Of a DNA stretch of 64,000 bases, positions 16,117 through 24,852 are shown one piece after another. The position numbers and the translations under genes were made by a program. Position 1 is the first letter of the stretch, and every line of letters begins with the position of its first letter. Source of the stretch: an uncultured Pelagibacteraceae bacterium (GTDB lineage Bacteria; Pseudomonadota; Alphaproteobacteria; Pelagibacterales; Pelagibacteraceae); contig CACAYM010000001.1 of assembly GCA_902536765.1 (NCBI GenBank), positions 62,001-126,000 on the forward strand. Reading direction: 5' to 3'. The notes beneath the pieces are model-generated. The model was not told the DNA's origin, did no database searches, and saw only the letters and a list, made by a program, of their open reading frames with translations.

Positions 16117-16656
16117 ACAAATTTTAAGTATTATTATTTCATAGAAAATTTTAATTTAAAAGAATTATCAAATATAAAAAAATCTATAAACATTATATTT
16201 AGGAACTACCATAGTGATAATTATATGGATGATTTACTTAAAACTAGAAACTTTTGTAAAAAAAAAGGTATTAACCTATATCTCTCAAATGACATTAATT
16301 TAGCTATAAAACTAAGTTTAAATGGAGTTTACCTACCGTCTTTTAACAAAAACCTAGGTTATAAAAAATTTAGTTCAATTAAAAAGTTTAAAGTTATTGG
16401 CTCTGCGCATAATGTTTCAGAGATAAAAATTAAAGAAAAACAAAATTGTGAAGAAATATTTTTAAGCCCTATTTTTAAAACTAAAAAAAAAAAAGAATAT
16501 TTGGATGTTGTTAGATTTAATCTTCAAGCTCTTGTAACTAATAGAGAAATTATTGCTCTTGGAGGTATTAATTTTAAAAACTTAAGGAGAATAAAACTTA
16601 CCAAATCTAAGGGCGTAGCTTCGATATCTTGGATAAAAAAAAACGGCCTAAAATAA
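16111..16656 (+). CDS. Thiamine phosphate synthase-like protein (ThiE/TenI family)
   Basis: The 181-aa protein has the TMP-TenI barrel pattern. It opens with a YYYFI strand, then shows LSNDINLAIKLSLNGVYLPS (about 59-78), VIGSAHNVSEI, EEIFLSPIFKTKKKKEY and IIALGGINFKNLRRI (about 147-161). Compared with ThiE, the usual GVHLGQ-Asp and TK phosphate motifs are altered, so it may be a TenI-like or diverged enzyme in thiamine metabolism. Its ATG overlaps the yggS start codon. The last four codons lie in the left arm of the porin terminator stem, and the stop codon lies in its loop. Confidence 0.8.
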   Translation: MHTNFKYYYFIENFNLKELSNIKKSINIIFRNYHSDNYMDDLLKTRNFCKKKGINLYLSNDINLAIKLSLNGVYLPSFNKNLGYKKFSSIKKFKVIGSAHNVSEIKIKEKQNCEEIFLSPIFKTKKKKEYLDVVRFNLQALVTNREIIALGGINFKNLRRIKLTKSKGVASISWIKKNGLK

Positions 16657-16670
16657 ATTTTAGGCCGTTT
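16641..16670 (-). terminator. Intrinsic terminator of the porin gene
   Basis: A perfect 13-bp inverted repeat (16641-16653 and 16658-16670) encloses a 4-nt loop (16654-16657). The stem includes GGCC on both sides. On the minus strand it is followed by a run of about nine T, as expected for a strong terminator 25 nt past the porin stop. On the plus strand the T run is shorter, so it may also work weakly for the ThiE-like gene, whose TAA occupies the loop. Confidence 0.88.
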
Positions 16671-16694
16671 TAAATTTTAAGATCTTAGAAATAA

Positions 16695-17762
16695 TTAGAA
16701 TGCAAAGTTAATTGCGAATTCTGTTACTTCGTCAGATTTTGCGTTTGAGTCCCAACCTGGATTATCAGTATCTGTTTGATATCCTTTGATTGACATTGAA
16801 CCCATTGTGTAAGCAAACTGAATTGAAGTAGAAGACATTTCTACGTCTGCTATAGTACCATCGTCCTGAGCATCGTATGTTTCGTCTAATTCACCCCAAG
16901 AAAGTGATAAATTTTCATTTACGTTAAACGCAATTGACATTTTTTCAAATTCAAAGGCACCGTTAGCAGTTGTTACTTTTTTCTCTGAAGTAGCAGCTGT
17001 ACCTGTTCCATGCTTACCGTAGTCTAAACCACCAGTTTGGTAACCAACTGATACTGGTCCGAATGAATAGTTAGCGTACCATGTAGCTGTCATAGCATTT
17101 CTTTCATTTGGTCCAGTTGCGGCAGCACCTCTATCATTTTCTACTTCCATAGCGTATGCACCAGCTGATAATCCAGCGATACCTACGTTAACACCTAGTT
17201 CTTTACCAGAACCATATGAAGCTGATTGAGCTGCAACACCACCTTCGCCAGTAGCTGCATCACCAGCCTCTGGAGAGTAACCGAACTGAAATGATGCTGT
17301 AGCACCAGCTACGTCAAATGATGGAGATGTGTAGTGAACTACGTTTCCATCAAGTAAAGCACCCATATTGTCGATTGCTGTTGAAGTTTTCATACCATCG
17401 TGGTTTTCTTCGTAAGCTCTTGGTGTCATATCGTCAAAATTACCACCAACGCCTGCCCAACCATTACCGATAGTGATTGAACCTAATCCTCCCATACCTA
17501 ACGTCACGTTAGAAGATGAAAGAGCTGAACTTTCCGTTAAGATCATAGTTGTAGAAACTGTGAAACCATTATCTAATTCACCTGAACCAGAAAACGTAAT
17601 GTCATGATTAAAACCATAACCTTCGTCAGTTCTTACACCTACTTCTTCAGATGACCAAGTATAACCAGCGTCACCTGATGCAGTAATTTCACCTGCATAT
17701 GCTGAACTAGCAACTAAAGATGTTCCTAAAGCTGTTAATCCAATTTTTTTTAGTGTATTCAT
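16695..17762 (-). CDS. General outer-membrane porin
   Basis: The 355-aa protein starts with a signal peptide (1-23, cleavage after SAYA) and continues as alternating beta strands and Gly/Asn/Ser-rich loops. It ends in the aromatic strand FAINFAF, with the terminal Phe that marks outer-membrane barrels. Segments such as GGLGSITIGNGWAGVGG fit the Gram-negative porin fold. Base composition is richer in G+C than its neighbours, a sign of high expression. A strong Shine-Dalgarno (GGAG at 17774-17771, 8 nt from ATG) precedes it. Its terminator lies at 16641-16670. Confidence 0.93.
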   Translation of the reverse strand: MNTLKKIGLTALGTSLVASSAYAGEITASGDAGYTWSSEEVGVRTDEGYGFNHDITFSGSGELDNGFTVSTTMILTESSALSSSNVTLGMGGLGSITIGNGWAGVGGNFDDMTPRAYEENHDGMKTSTAIDNMGALLDGNVVHYTSPSFDVAGATASFQFGYSPEAGDAATGEGGVAAQSASYGSGKELGVNVGIAGLSAGAYAMEVENDRGAAATGPNERNAMTATWYANYSFGPVSVGYQTGGLDYGKHGTGTAATSEKKVTTANGAFEFEKMSIAFNVNENLSLSWGELDETYDAQDDGTIADVEMSSTSIQFAYTMGSMSIKGYQTDTDNPGWDSNAKSDEVTEFAINFAF

Positions 17763-18009
17763 AATAAATACTCCTTTTGTTATAATTATTCATATGAATG
17801 CTTGCTTTATACAAAAAAAAGGCTCTTCATTCATAATTGATGACTATAAACCTCAAATTTATTAAGTTATGTGGCATAAATATCACTATAAAAACTCTTT
17901 ATTTCTAAAGTTTTTTGGATTTGTGTGTCATTTTGGTGCTTTTTAAAAAAATAAGGACTTTTAAGTGTGCTTTTTTTAATATTATCATTAAAAACTGTAA
18001 TAGCTGAGC
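17763..18009. promoter_or_regulatory. Divergent leader between porin and DUF3576 lipoprotein genes
   Basis: This 247-bp gap is one of the two largest in the window. On the minus side it holds the porin Shine-Dalgarno (17771-17774) and a perfect 12-bp palindrome, ATTCATATGAAT (17788-17799), inside the probable porin leader. The remainder is AT-rich, with no convincing riboswitch fold and no ORF worth calling. Porin genes are often regulated, so an operator is plausible, but I cannot identify its protein. No single -35/-10 pair stands out. Confidence 0.4.
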
Positions 18010-18552
18010 ATGAGATTCAAATACATATTAACAAATCTTTTAATAATCATATTGATTGTTTTATCTGGTTGCAAAAATCCTTTTAGATATACAGACGCAC
18101 GCGAAGTTCCTGTTGATGCAAAAGAAAGAGTTAGAAAAAATATTGAGGAGGGAAGAGGCATAACTATTTTAGGTGGAGATAAAAAAGGTGGAGTATTTGA
18201 TTTTGCTTCATCAAATGAACTTTGGAGAGCATCGGTTGAGGTATTAGATTTTGTAAGCTTTACTAACGCAAGTTATTCTGGTGGAATATTAATTACAGAT
18301 TGGTTCTCAGGAAATGTTACAGATGAAAAATCGTCCCTGAGAGAACTAAAAATAACTGTTCGTTTTTTGAGCAATGAGATTAGAGCAGATGCAATAAAAA
18401 TTATAATTCACGAAAAAGATTGTACAGATAAAACTAAACTTAATTGTAATATTAATAAAATTCAATCTAGTATTGGAAATGATGTCAAGTTGGCAATTTT
18501 AAAAAAAGCTGCTCTTTTAAAAAAAGAGTCCGAAAAAAAAAATAAAAAATAA
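18010..18552 (+). CDS. DUF3576-family lipoprotein
   Basis: The 180-aa protein has a lipoprotein signal with lipobox VLSGC (Cys at about 21). The DUF3576 core follows: GGGDKKGGVFDFASSNELWRA-like text near 55-75, then LDFVSFTNASYSGGILITDWFS (about 80-101). The function of DUF3576 is unknown. In alphaproteobacteria it commonly sits just upstream of leuS and lptE, as here, which may point to an outer-membrane assembly role. The gene ends 28 nt before the leuS ATG. Confidence 0.88.
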   Translation: MRFKYILTNLLIIILIVLSGCKNPFRYTDAREVPVDAKERVRKNIEEGRGITILGGDKKGGVFDFASSNELWRASVEVLDFVSFTNASYSGGILITDWFSGNVTDEKSSLRELKITVRFLSNEIRADAIKIIIHEKDCTDKTKLNCNINKIQSSIGNDVKLAILKKAALLKKESEKKNKK

Positions 18553-18580
18553 TAAACTTTGATAATTGCTTTTTAAACTG

Positions 18581-21136
18581 ATGGAGAGATATAATTTTAA
18601 AAAAATTGAAAAGAAATGGCAAAATTTCTGGGCTGAGAATAAAACCTTTAAATCAGTTATAAATCCTAAATTAAAAAAGTTTTACTGTCTTGAAATGTTT
18701 CCTTATCCTTCCGGAAAAATTCACATGGGCCATGTAAGAAATTATACAATTGGAGATGTATTATCTAGATACAAATCAATGAAAGGTTATAATGTGCTTC
18801 ATCCAATGGGATGGGATTCTTTTGGAATGCCTGCTGAAAATGCAGCAAGAGAAAATAATCTACATCCAAAAGATTGGACTGAAAAAAACATTTCTGCGAT
18901 GAAATTTCAATTAAAGAGCCTCGGACTTTCAATTGATTGGGATAGGGAAATTTCGACTTGTAATGAAGATTATTACAAACACCAACAATTATTTTTCATT
19001 GAAATGTATGAGAAAGGTTTAGTTTACAGAAAAGAAAACTATGTTAATTGGGACCCAATTGACCAAACCGTTTTAGCAAATGAACAAGTGATAGATGGTA
19101 AAGGCTGGAGATCAGGTGCAATTGTTGAAAGAAAAAAATTAAATCAATGGTTTTTTAATATCTCAAAATTCTCAGAAAATCTTCTTGAAGGTCTTAATTC
19201 ACTTGAAAATTGGCCCAAAAAGGTGAAAATTATGCAATCTAATTGGATAGGAAAATCATTTGGTTGTGAAATAAATTTTAAGATAAATGGTGACATTCCG
19301 ATTAAAGAAATTAAATGTTTTACCACTCGTCCTGATACATTATTTGGTTTTTCTTTTTTAGCTGTGTCTGTAGATCATCCAATATCAAAATTTTATGAAA
19401 AAGATACGAAATTTATAAAATTTAAAGAAGAATGCTCTAAAACTGGAACAACTGAAGAGTCTATTGCTCAAGGTGAAAAAATTGGATTTAAAACTAATTT
19501 ACTTGCTACAAATCCCTTAAACGAAGATGAAAAAGTGCCAGTATTTTTTGCAAACTTTGTTCTAATGGATTACGGCTTTGGTGCTGTTTTTGGCTGTCCG
19601 GGACATGATCAAAGAGATTTGGACTTTGCAATAAAATACAATTTACCAGTTAAAACTGTTGTAAAACCATCAGACAAGGATGAAAATTTTAAAGTAACAA
19701 GTGAAGCTTTTACTGGTAGTGGGGTAATTATTAACTCGAAATTTTTAAATGGCTTAAAAGTTCCAGAGGAATCTATTTTTGAAACAATTAAAATAATAGA
19801 AAAAAAGAAATTAGGAAAAAAAACAATTAATTTTAGACTTAAAGATTGGGGTGTATCAAGGCAAAGATATTGGGGTTGTCCAATTCCAATGGCTTATGAC
19901 AAGGATGGAAATGTTTACCCGATACCCAAAGATAAACTTCCTGTAAAATTACCTGAAAAAATCAATTTACAAGCTAAGGGAAATCCTCTTAATTATGAGC
20001 AGAAATGGAGAAAAGTTAAAATTAACGGGCTTGAATGTTTGAGAGAAACCGACACACTGGATACATTCGTTGATTCATCTTGGTATTTTCTAAGATTCTG
20101 TTCACCATACGATGACAAATACGGTTTTAATTACGACGAAGTAAAGTATTGGATGCCTGTAGATCAGTATATAGGTGGAGTTGAACATGCTATCTTACAT
20201 TTGCTTTATTCTAGATTTTTTATGCGAGCGATAACTTATAAAAATAGGGATTATTCACTTTCTGAACCGTTTGAAAGTCTTTTTACACAAGGGATGGTAT
20301 GTCATGAAACTTACAAAGACGAAAATAACAATTGGCTAAGTCCCGATGAGGTTGAGACACAGGACGGTAAAAATTTTTTTATGAAAAATCAGCCAAATAA
20401 TACTGTTTCTGTTGGGCCACCAGAGTCAATGTCTAAATCTAAAAAAAATACCATAGATCCAGCTAAAATGATTGAAAACTATGGTGCAGACGCTGTTAGA
20501 TTATTTATTTTATCAGATAGTCCGCCTGAAAAAGACGTTCAGTGGTCAGATCAAGGAATGCTTGCAGCTTTTAAATTTATTCAGAAGTTCTGGCTGATAA
20601 ATACACGTATTAAAGAAAAAATTAGCACCTGTAATGATAAAGAAAATCAGGAAGGAGATATAAGTTTGAAAAAATTTACAAATCAACTAATTCATAAAAT
20701 TAACAATAACCTTGAAAAGTTTAATTATAATGTGATCATAGCAAATATGCATGAGACCTATAATTTCTTACATAAAATTTTAGATAAAAGTCTTAACAAA
20801 AAAATTTTAATTGAAAATTACAAGAAAATTTTGATTGTGATCTCTCCAGTTTTGCCTCATTTAGTGAGTGAATGTTTTGAGAATAATAATTTTAACACTT
20901 CACAAAATTGGCCTTCGGTAGATAAAGAATATCTTGAGGAAGAGATCGTTTCAATAGTTGTTCAAATTGGAGGTAAAAAGAAAGGCGTCATTAAAACTAA
21001 AAAAGATACTGAAGAAAAAACAGTTATGGATCTAATATCAAAAGAAGATAAGATAAATAAAAACTTAAAAAATAAAAAAATTAATAAAATATTTTTTGTT
21101 AAAAATAGATTGATAAATATATTGTTGAATGACTAA
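18581..21136 (+). CDS. leuS: Leucyl-tRNA synthetase
   Basis: LeuS charges tRNA-Leu. I start it at the ATG 18581 ([14 protein letters not shown]), because the TTG at 18566 only adds five unconserved residues; this gives 851 aa. The HIGH-type motif is [19 protein letters not shown] (about 42-60), an editing domain follows the first Rossmann half, and [13 protein letters not shown] carries the KMSKS signature (about 610). [14 protein letters not shown] is also typical. Its end overlaps lptE by 8 nt, so leuS-lptE-holA form a coupled unit. Confidence 0.98.
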   Translation: MERYNFKKIEKKWQNFWAENKTFKSVINPKLKKFYCLEMFPYPSGKIHMGHVRNYTIGDVLSRYKSMKGYNVLHPMGWDSFGMPAENAARENNLHPKDWTEKNISAMKFQLKSLGLSIDWDREISTCNEDYYKHQQLFFIEMYEKGLVYRKENYVNWDPIDQTVLANEQVIDGKGWRSGAIVERKKLNQWFFNISKFSENLLEGLNSLENWPKKVKIMQSNWIGKSFGCEINFKINGDIPIKEIKCFTTRPDTLFGFSFLAVSVDHPISKFYEKDTKFIKFKEECSKTGTTEESIAQGEKIGFKTNLLATNPLNEDEKVPVFFANFVLMDYGFGAVFGCPGHDQRDLDFAIKYNLPVKTVVKPSDKDENFKVTSEAFTGSGVIINSKFLNGLKVPEESIFETIKIIEKKKLGKKTINFRLKDWGVSRQRYWGCPIPMAYDKDGNVYPIPKDKLPVKLPEKINLQAKGNPLNYEQKWRKVKINGLECLRETDTLDTFVDSSWYFLRFCSPYDDKYGFNYDEVKYWMPVDQYIGGVEHAILHLLYSRFFMRAITYKNRDYSLSEPFESLFTQGMVCHETYKDENNNWLSPDEVETQDGKNFFMKNQPNNTVSVGPPESMSKSKKNTIDPAKMIENYGADAVRLFILSDSPPEKDVQWSDQGMLAAFKFIQKFWLINTRIKEKISTCNDKENQEGDISLKKFTNQLIHKINNNLEKFNYNVIIANMHETYNFLHKILDKSLNKKILIENYKKILIVISPVLPHLVSECFENNNFNTSQNWPSVDKEYLEEEIVSIVVQIGGKKKGVIKTKKDTEEKTVMDLISKEDKINKNLKNKKINKIFFVKNRLINILLND

Positions 21137-21590
21137 AAAAATAAGCCTACTATTTTGTATTTTCTTATTTTTAAATAATTGTGGATATCAACCTATATAC
21201 TCAAAGAAAAGTCAAAACTTTAAAATAACTTCTATAAAAACTTTTGGTGAGACAAAAGTAAATAAAATATTATCAAACAAATTAAAAGTTTATAAAGATA
21301 ATATTGACTCAAAATATGCATATGATATTTCGATCAATTCAAAATCAAATAAAGTTACAATATCGAAAGACAAAAAAGGGAACCCTACACAATTTTCACT
21401 TAGTATATCTATTACGCTTAAAATTATAGATACAATGAATAATGAAATTGAAAAAAATTTTTCAGAAAGTAGCACTTATGATAATAGTACCAACAAATTT
21501 GATTTAAGAAAATATGAAAACAATCTAATAAAAAATATGAGTGAAAATATGTTTTCAGATATAATTTTATTTATACAAACAAAGAATTAA
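21129..21590 (+). CDS. lptE: LPS-assembly lipoprotein LptE
   Basis: The 153-aa protein has a short lipoprotein signal ending [10 protein letters not shown], with the Cys at about 18; the CGYQP motif after the lipobox is characteristic of LptE. LptE plugs the LptD barrel that inserts LPS into the outer membrane. A beta-rich domain of conserved size follows. The position between leuS and holA is the standard proteobacterial one. Overall similarity is low, so the call rests on motif, size and context. Confidence 0.88.
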   Translation: MTKKISLLFCIFLFLNNCGYQPIYSKKSQNFKITSIKTFGETKVNKILSNKLKVYKDNIDSKYAYDISINSKSNKVTISKDKKGNPTQFSLSISITLKIIDTMNNEIEKNFSESSTYDNSTNKFDLRKYENNLIKNMSENMFSDIILFIQTKN

Positions 21591-21592
21591 TA

Positions 21593-22585
21593 GTGATATT
21601 AAAACCTTATCAACTATCAAATTTAAAGAAACTAGATTCAAATTTCTTTCTTCTTTATGGTCAAAATGAGGGTCACAAAAATGATTGTATTAAAAATATT
21701 TTAGATTTATGCAAATCTAAAAATATATTTAGATATGATGAGGACGAAATATTTAATGATTACGACAGCTTTATAAACGGTCTCTCTAATAAATCGTTTT
21801 TTGAAGATAACAAAGTAATTATTATCTCAAGGGTATCTGAAAGAATTTATGCCTTGATACAAGATATAAGAGAGAGAATTATAAATGATATCGATATTAT
21901 AATTAATTCTAAACTTTTAGACAAAAGATCAAAACTAAGATCAAATTTTGAAAAAGAAAAAGATTTAATTTGCGTACCATTTTATAGTGAGGACAACTCT
22001 GCACTCGCTTACTTAGCAAATAGATTCTTTATTGATAATAAAATTCCAATTTCAAGAGAAATGATAAATTTATTAGTTGATAGATGTAGGGGTGATAGAA
22101 TTAATTTGAAAAACGAGTTGTCAAAAATTGAAGCTTTTGTGACAAATAAAAAAAAGATTACTATAAGTGAAATATTAAATTTAACTAATCTTGCAGAAAA
22201 CTACGGTTTCTCAGAACTTGCAGATGCATGTTTAAGCAAAAACAGAAAAAAAACTTTGTTAATTATAAATGAAAATTATTTTTCACCTGAAGATTGTATA
22301 GCAATCATCAGAATATTTTTAAGTAAAGCAAAAAGAATTTTTGCTTTAAAAAAAATGCAAGAAGGAGGCAAAAATATTGATCAATGCATATTAGCTTACA
22401 AACCTCAAATATTTTGGAAAGATAAGGAGATTGTAAAACAACAATTAAATAAATGGACTTTGGATAAAATAATAAAGTTTATAACTTTTATTAACGAAGC
22501 AGAACTTTTATTAAAAAAAAATAATTCAAATGCAATAATCTTATTAAATAATTTTATTTTGGAACAATTAGAAGTCAATAATTAG
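21593..22585 (+). CDS. holA: DNA polymerase III delta subunit
   Basis: HolA is the wrench of the clamp loader that opens the beta clamp. The 330-aa protein matches the family plan: FFLLYGQNEGHKNDCI near the start, FFEDNKVIIISRVSERI (about 70-86), then a C-terminal helical domain with SPEDCIAIIRIFLSKAKR. It starts with GTG (21593), 2 nt after the lptE stop. Its stop is convergent with parB, overlapping by 11 nt. Confidence 0.92.
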   Translation: MILKPYQLSNLKKLDSNFFLLYGQNEGHKNDCIKNILDLCKSKNIFRYDEDEIFNDYDSFINGLSNKSFFEDNKVIIISRVSERIYALIQDIRERIINDIDIIINSKLLDKRSKLRSNFEKEKDLICVPFYSEDNSALAYLANRFFIDNKIPISREMINLLVDRCRGDRINLKNELSKIEAFVTNKKKITISEILNLTNLAENYGFSELADACLSKNRKKTLLIINENYFSPEDCIAIIRIFLSKAKRIFALKKMQEGGKNIDQCILAYKPQIFWKDKEIVKQQLNKWTLDKIIKFITFINEAELLLKKNNSNAIILLNNFILEQLEVNN

Positions 22586-23423
22586 CTTTTATTATATAAA
22601 TAAGCTTATTCAACTGATCTAGATCTTTGTAATTAAAAGATATTAATCCAGTATTATTTCTTTTGTTTTTAATTGAAACTCTTATTCCTAACTTATTAAT
22701 TAATGTGTTTTCAAGTTCTTTTAAATTTGAGTCTTGAGAAATTAGTTTTATTTTTTTTGGTTTTTTAAATAAATTTACTAAATTCTCAGCTTGTCTTACT
22801 GATAATTTTTTTTCAAAGATTTTTTTAGCTAAAAGATTTGCATTTTCCATACCAACTAATATTTTTGCATGGCCTTGCGTAATTTTACCACTCTCAATCA
22901 TATCAGCTACATCTTTTGGTAAAGATAATAATCTAAGGCAATTAGCTATGTGCGCTCTGCTTTTGCCTATAAATTTTCCAACTTTTTCTTGATCATATCC
23001 GAACTCATCCATTAACCTTTTGTAGCCCCTTGCCTCCTCTATAGGGTTAAGATCACTGCGTTGAACATTTTCTATAATTCCGAACTCCAACGCTTTCGTG
23101 TCGTCCGCTTCAATAATTACAGCTGGTATTTCATTTAAACCAGCGTTTTGAGATGCTAACCACCTTCTCTCACCTGCTATAATTTCATATTTGCCTTCAA
23201 TTTCTTTTGACTTCCGCACTATTATTGGCTGAACAACCCCTCTTTCCTTTATTGAATTACTTAGCTCTTCTAAACTAGCTTTATCAAATATTTTTCTAGG
23301 CTGAAATTTTCCTCTAACAATTTCACTAATAGAGATCTTATTTTTCATTGTAGAGTTTTTTGTATCACCAATTAACGATGAAATACCTCTACCTAAACCC
23401 TTTTTTGGTTTTAAAATATTCAG
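22575..23423 (-). CDS. parB: Chromosome partitioning protein ParB, probable CTG start
   Basis: ParB binds parS, spreads as a CTP-dependent clamp and stimulates ParA. From the first ATG (23348) the protein would be 257 aa and lack the conserved N-terminal ParA-interaction peptide. That peptide (KKGLGRGISSLIG) is present in frame upstream, at 23367-23405. The best start is CTG at 23423, overlapping the parA stop as CTGA with GGAG 8 nt before it, giving 282 aa. Core motifs are IAGERRWLASQNAGL (about 83-97), IENVQRSDLNPIEEARGY and a helix-turn-helix around KVGKFIGKSRAHIANCLRL. ATT at 23417 is an alternative start. Confidence 0.93.
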   Translation of the reverse strand: MNILKPKKGLGRGISSLIGDTKNSTMKNKISISEIVRGKFQPRKIFDKASLEELSNSIKERGVVQPIIVRKSKEIEGKYEIIAGERRWLASQNAGLNEIPAVIIEADDTKALEFGIIENVQRSDLNPIEEARGYKRLMDEFGYDQEKVGKFIGKSRAHIANCLRLLSLPKDVADMIESGKITQGHAKILVGMENANLLAKKIFEKKLSVRQAENLVNLFKKPKKIKLISQDSNLKELENTLINKLGIRVSIKNKRNNTGLISFNYKDLDQLNKLIYIIKANY

Positions 23424-24220
23424 GCTGCACTCTCCATGATTTTTTCTTGGTTCAAAAATTCCTCTGTCAAATTGAAATATGATTTACTACCATGACAAGA
23501 CTTATCATATATCAAAACAGGTATTCCATGAGATGGTGCTTCTGATAGTCTTACATTTCGTGGTATTACAGTATTATAAACTTTTTCTTTAAAATAATCC
23601 CTAGCTTCCTTTTCAACCTGGCTAGAGAGTTTATTTCTTTTATCATACATTGTAAGAACTATTCCTCTTATAGTTAGATCTGAATTAAGATTATCCTTAA
23701 CTCTATCAATAGTTTTAACAAGTTGAGTTAGTCCCTCTAATGCGAAAAATTCCGTTTGTAGAGGAACCAATAATGAGTTTGAAGCTACAAGTGCCATAAC
23801 CGTCAACAAGCTCAAAGATGGAGGGCAATCAATAAGTACATAGCTATAATTTGATTTATTTTCCTTAAAAAAAACAGACAATTTATCTCTTAGAATGAAT
23901 GCTCTACTATTATCACCTGCAGTTTCTACTTCTAAACCCGATAAATCAACGTTTGATGTAACAATATCCAAGTTATCGATTTTCGTAGTTTGAATTATTT
24001 CTGAAATAGACTTTGATCCGTTTAGAGCGTTATAAATATTTTTTTCTGATCCATCTATATTGGAATGGCCCAGTCCGGTTGTAGCATTTCCTTGAGGGTC
24101 AAGATCTATTACTAATATTTTTTTATTTAGGTTAGCTAATCCTGCTGCTAAATTAATTACAGTTGTTGTTTTTCCAACTCCCCCTTTTTGATTGATCACT
24201 GAAATTATTTTTGTTTTCAT
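23420..24220 (-). CDS. parA: Chromosome partitioning ATPase ParA (Soj)
   Basis: This 266-aa Walker-type ATPase has the deviant P-loop QKGGVGKTTT (about 11-20), LDPQGNATTGLG (about 40-51) and LIDCPPSLSLLT (about 127-138). ParA forms a DNA-bound gradient that moves ParB-parS complexes, and therefore origins, apart. It overlaps rsmG by 4 nt upstream and overlaps the proposed parB start downstream, so rsmG-parA-parB are tightly coupled. Confidence 0.98.
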   Translation of the reverse strand: MKTKIISVINQKGGVGKTTTVINLAAGLANLNKKILVIDLDPQGNATTGLGHSNIDGSEKNIYNALNGSKSISEIIQTTKIDNLDIVTSNVDLSGLEVETAGDNSRAFILRDKLSVFFKENKSNYSYVLIDCPPSLSLLTVMALVASNSLLVPLQTEFFALEGLTQLVKTIDRVKDNLNSDLTIRGIVLTMYDKRNKLSSQVEKEARDYFKEKVYNTVIPRNVRLSEAPSHGIPVLIYDKSCHGSKSYFNLTEEFLNQEKIMESAA

Positions 24221-24852
24221 TTCTTTTGTAAATTACAAATTTTAATTATTTTTGACTCGGAACTTGTTAAACTTTTTTTTTCTTTATAATCGAAAGTCCA
24301 ATTCGATAATGCTTTATCGAGAATATTTTTTTTATTTTTACCTAAAAAGATTATTACGCTTTTGAATTTTTTAAAATTTCTATCTGCTAGATCTAATACA
24401 ATTGGCAATGGCTTGAAGGCTCTAGCAATTATTAAGTCTGTTTCTATATTTTTTTCTTTAAATATATCTTTTTGAAAAACTTCAGCGTTTAAATTCAATT
24501 TTTCTTTAACTGCAGATAGAAATTCACATTTTCTGAAGCTCTTCTCATAAAGATGAAATTTCATATCTGGTTTTTTGATCTTCATAATTATTGCGAGAAC
24601 TATGCCAGGAAGACCAGATCCCGATCCTACGTCTGTACATACATCATAGTTTTCATCAATAAAATCAACTGTTTGTGCACAATCTACTATGTGTCTTTTT
24701 CTTATTTCCTTCTCAGTTGATTTGCTGATTAAGTTAATTTTACTATTTTCTTCTTTCAATAAATTACAATAAGCCTCAAACTGTGGAAATGTTTCACGTG
24801 AAACATTTAGGGGCTCCAAATTTTTATATTCTAAAATGTTCGAATCAATCAA
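24217..24852 (-). CDS. rsmG: 16S rRNA (guanine527-N7)-methyltransferase
   Basis: RsmG (GidB) methylates N7 of G527 in 16S rRNA using SAM. The 211-aa protein shows NVSRETFPQFEAYCNLLKEEN at the start in two short matches, the SAM loop DVGSGSGLPGIVLAI (about 92-106), HLYEKSFRKCEFL and LIIARAFKPLP. Codons 18-23 (Asn-Val-Ser-Arg-Glu-Thr) coincide with a perfect parS palindrome, so this coding segment serves two functions. It overlaps mnmG upstream by 4 nt. Confidence 0.97.
   Translation of the reverse strand: MIDSNILEYKNLEPLNVSRETFPQFEAYCNLLKEENSKINLISKSTEKEIRKRHIVDCAQTVDFIDENYDVCTDVGSGSGLPGIVLAIIMKIKKPDMKFHLYEKSFRKCEFLSAVKEKLNLNAEVFQKDIFKEKNIETDLIIARAFKPLPIVLDLADRNFKKFKSVIIFLGKNKKNILDKALSNWTFDYKEKKSLTSSESKIIKICNLQKK
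24790..24805. other. parS centromere site
   Basis: The 16-bp palindrome TGTTTCACGTGAAACA is the canonical chromosomal parS sequence bound by ParB, matching at every position. It lies inside the 5' end of rsmG, within the operon that encodes ParA and ParB and about 9 kb from the candidate origin. I saw no second perfect copy in this window. Confidence 0.95.

Noticed and set aside
18566-18580. TTG start for leuS
   Set aside because: It adds only five residues not seen in LeuS; the ATG at 18581 is the normal start position.
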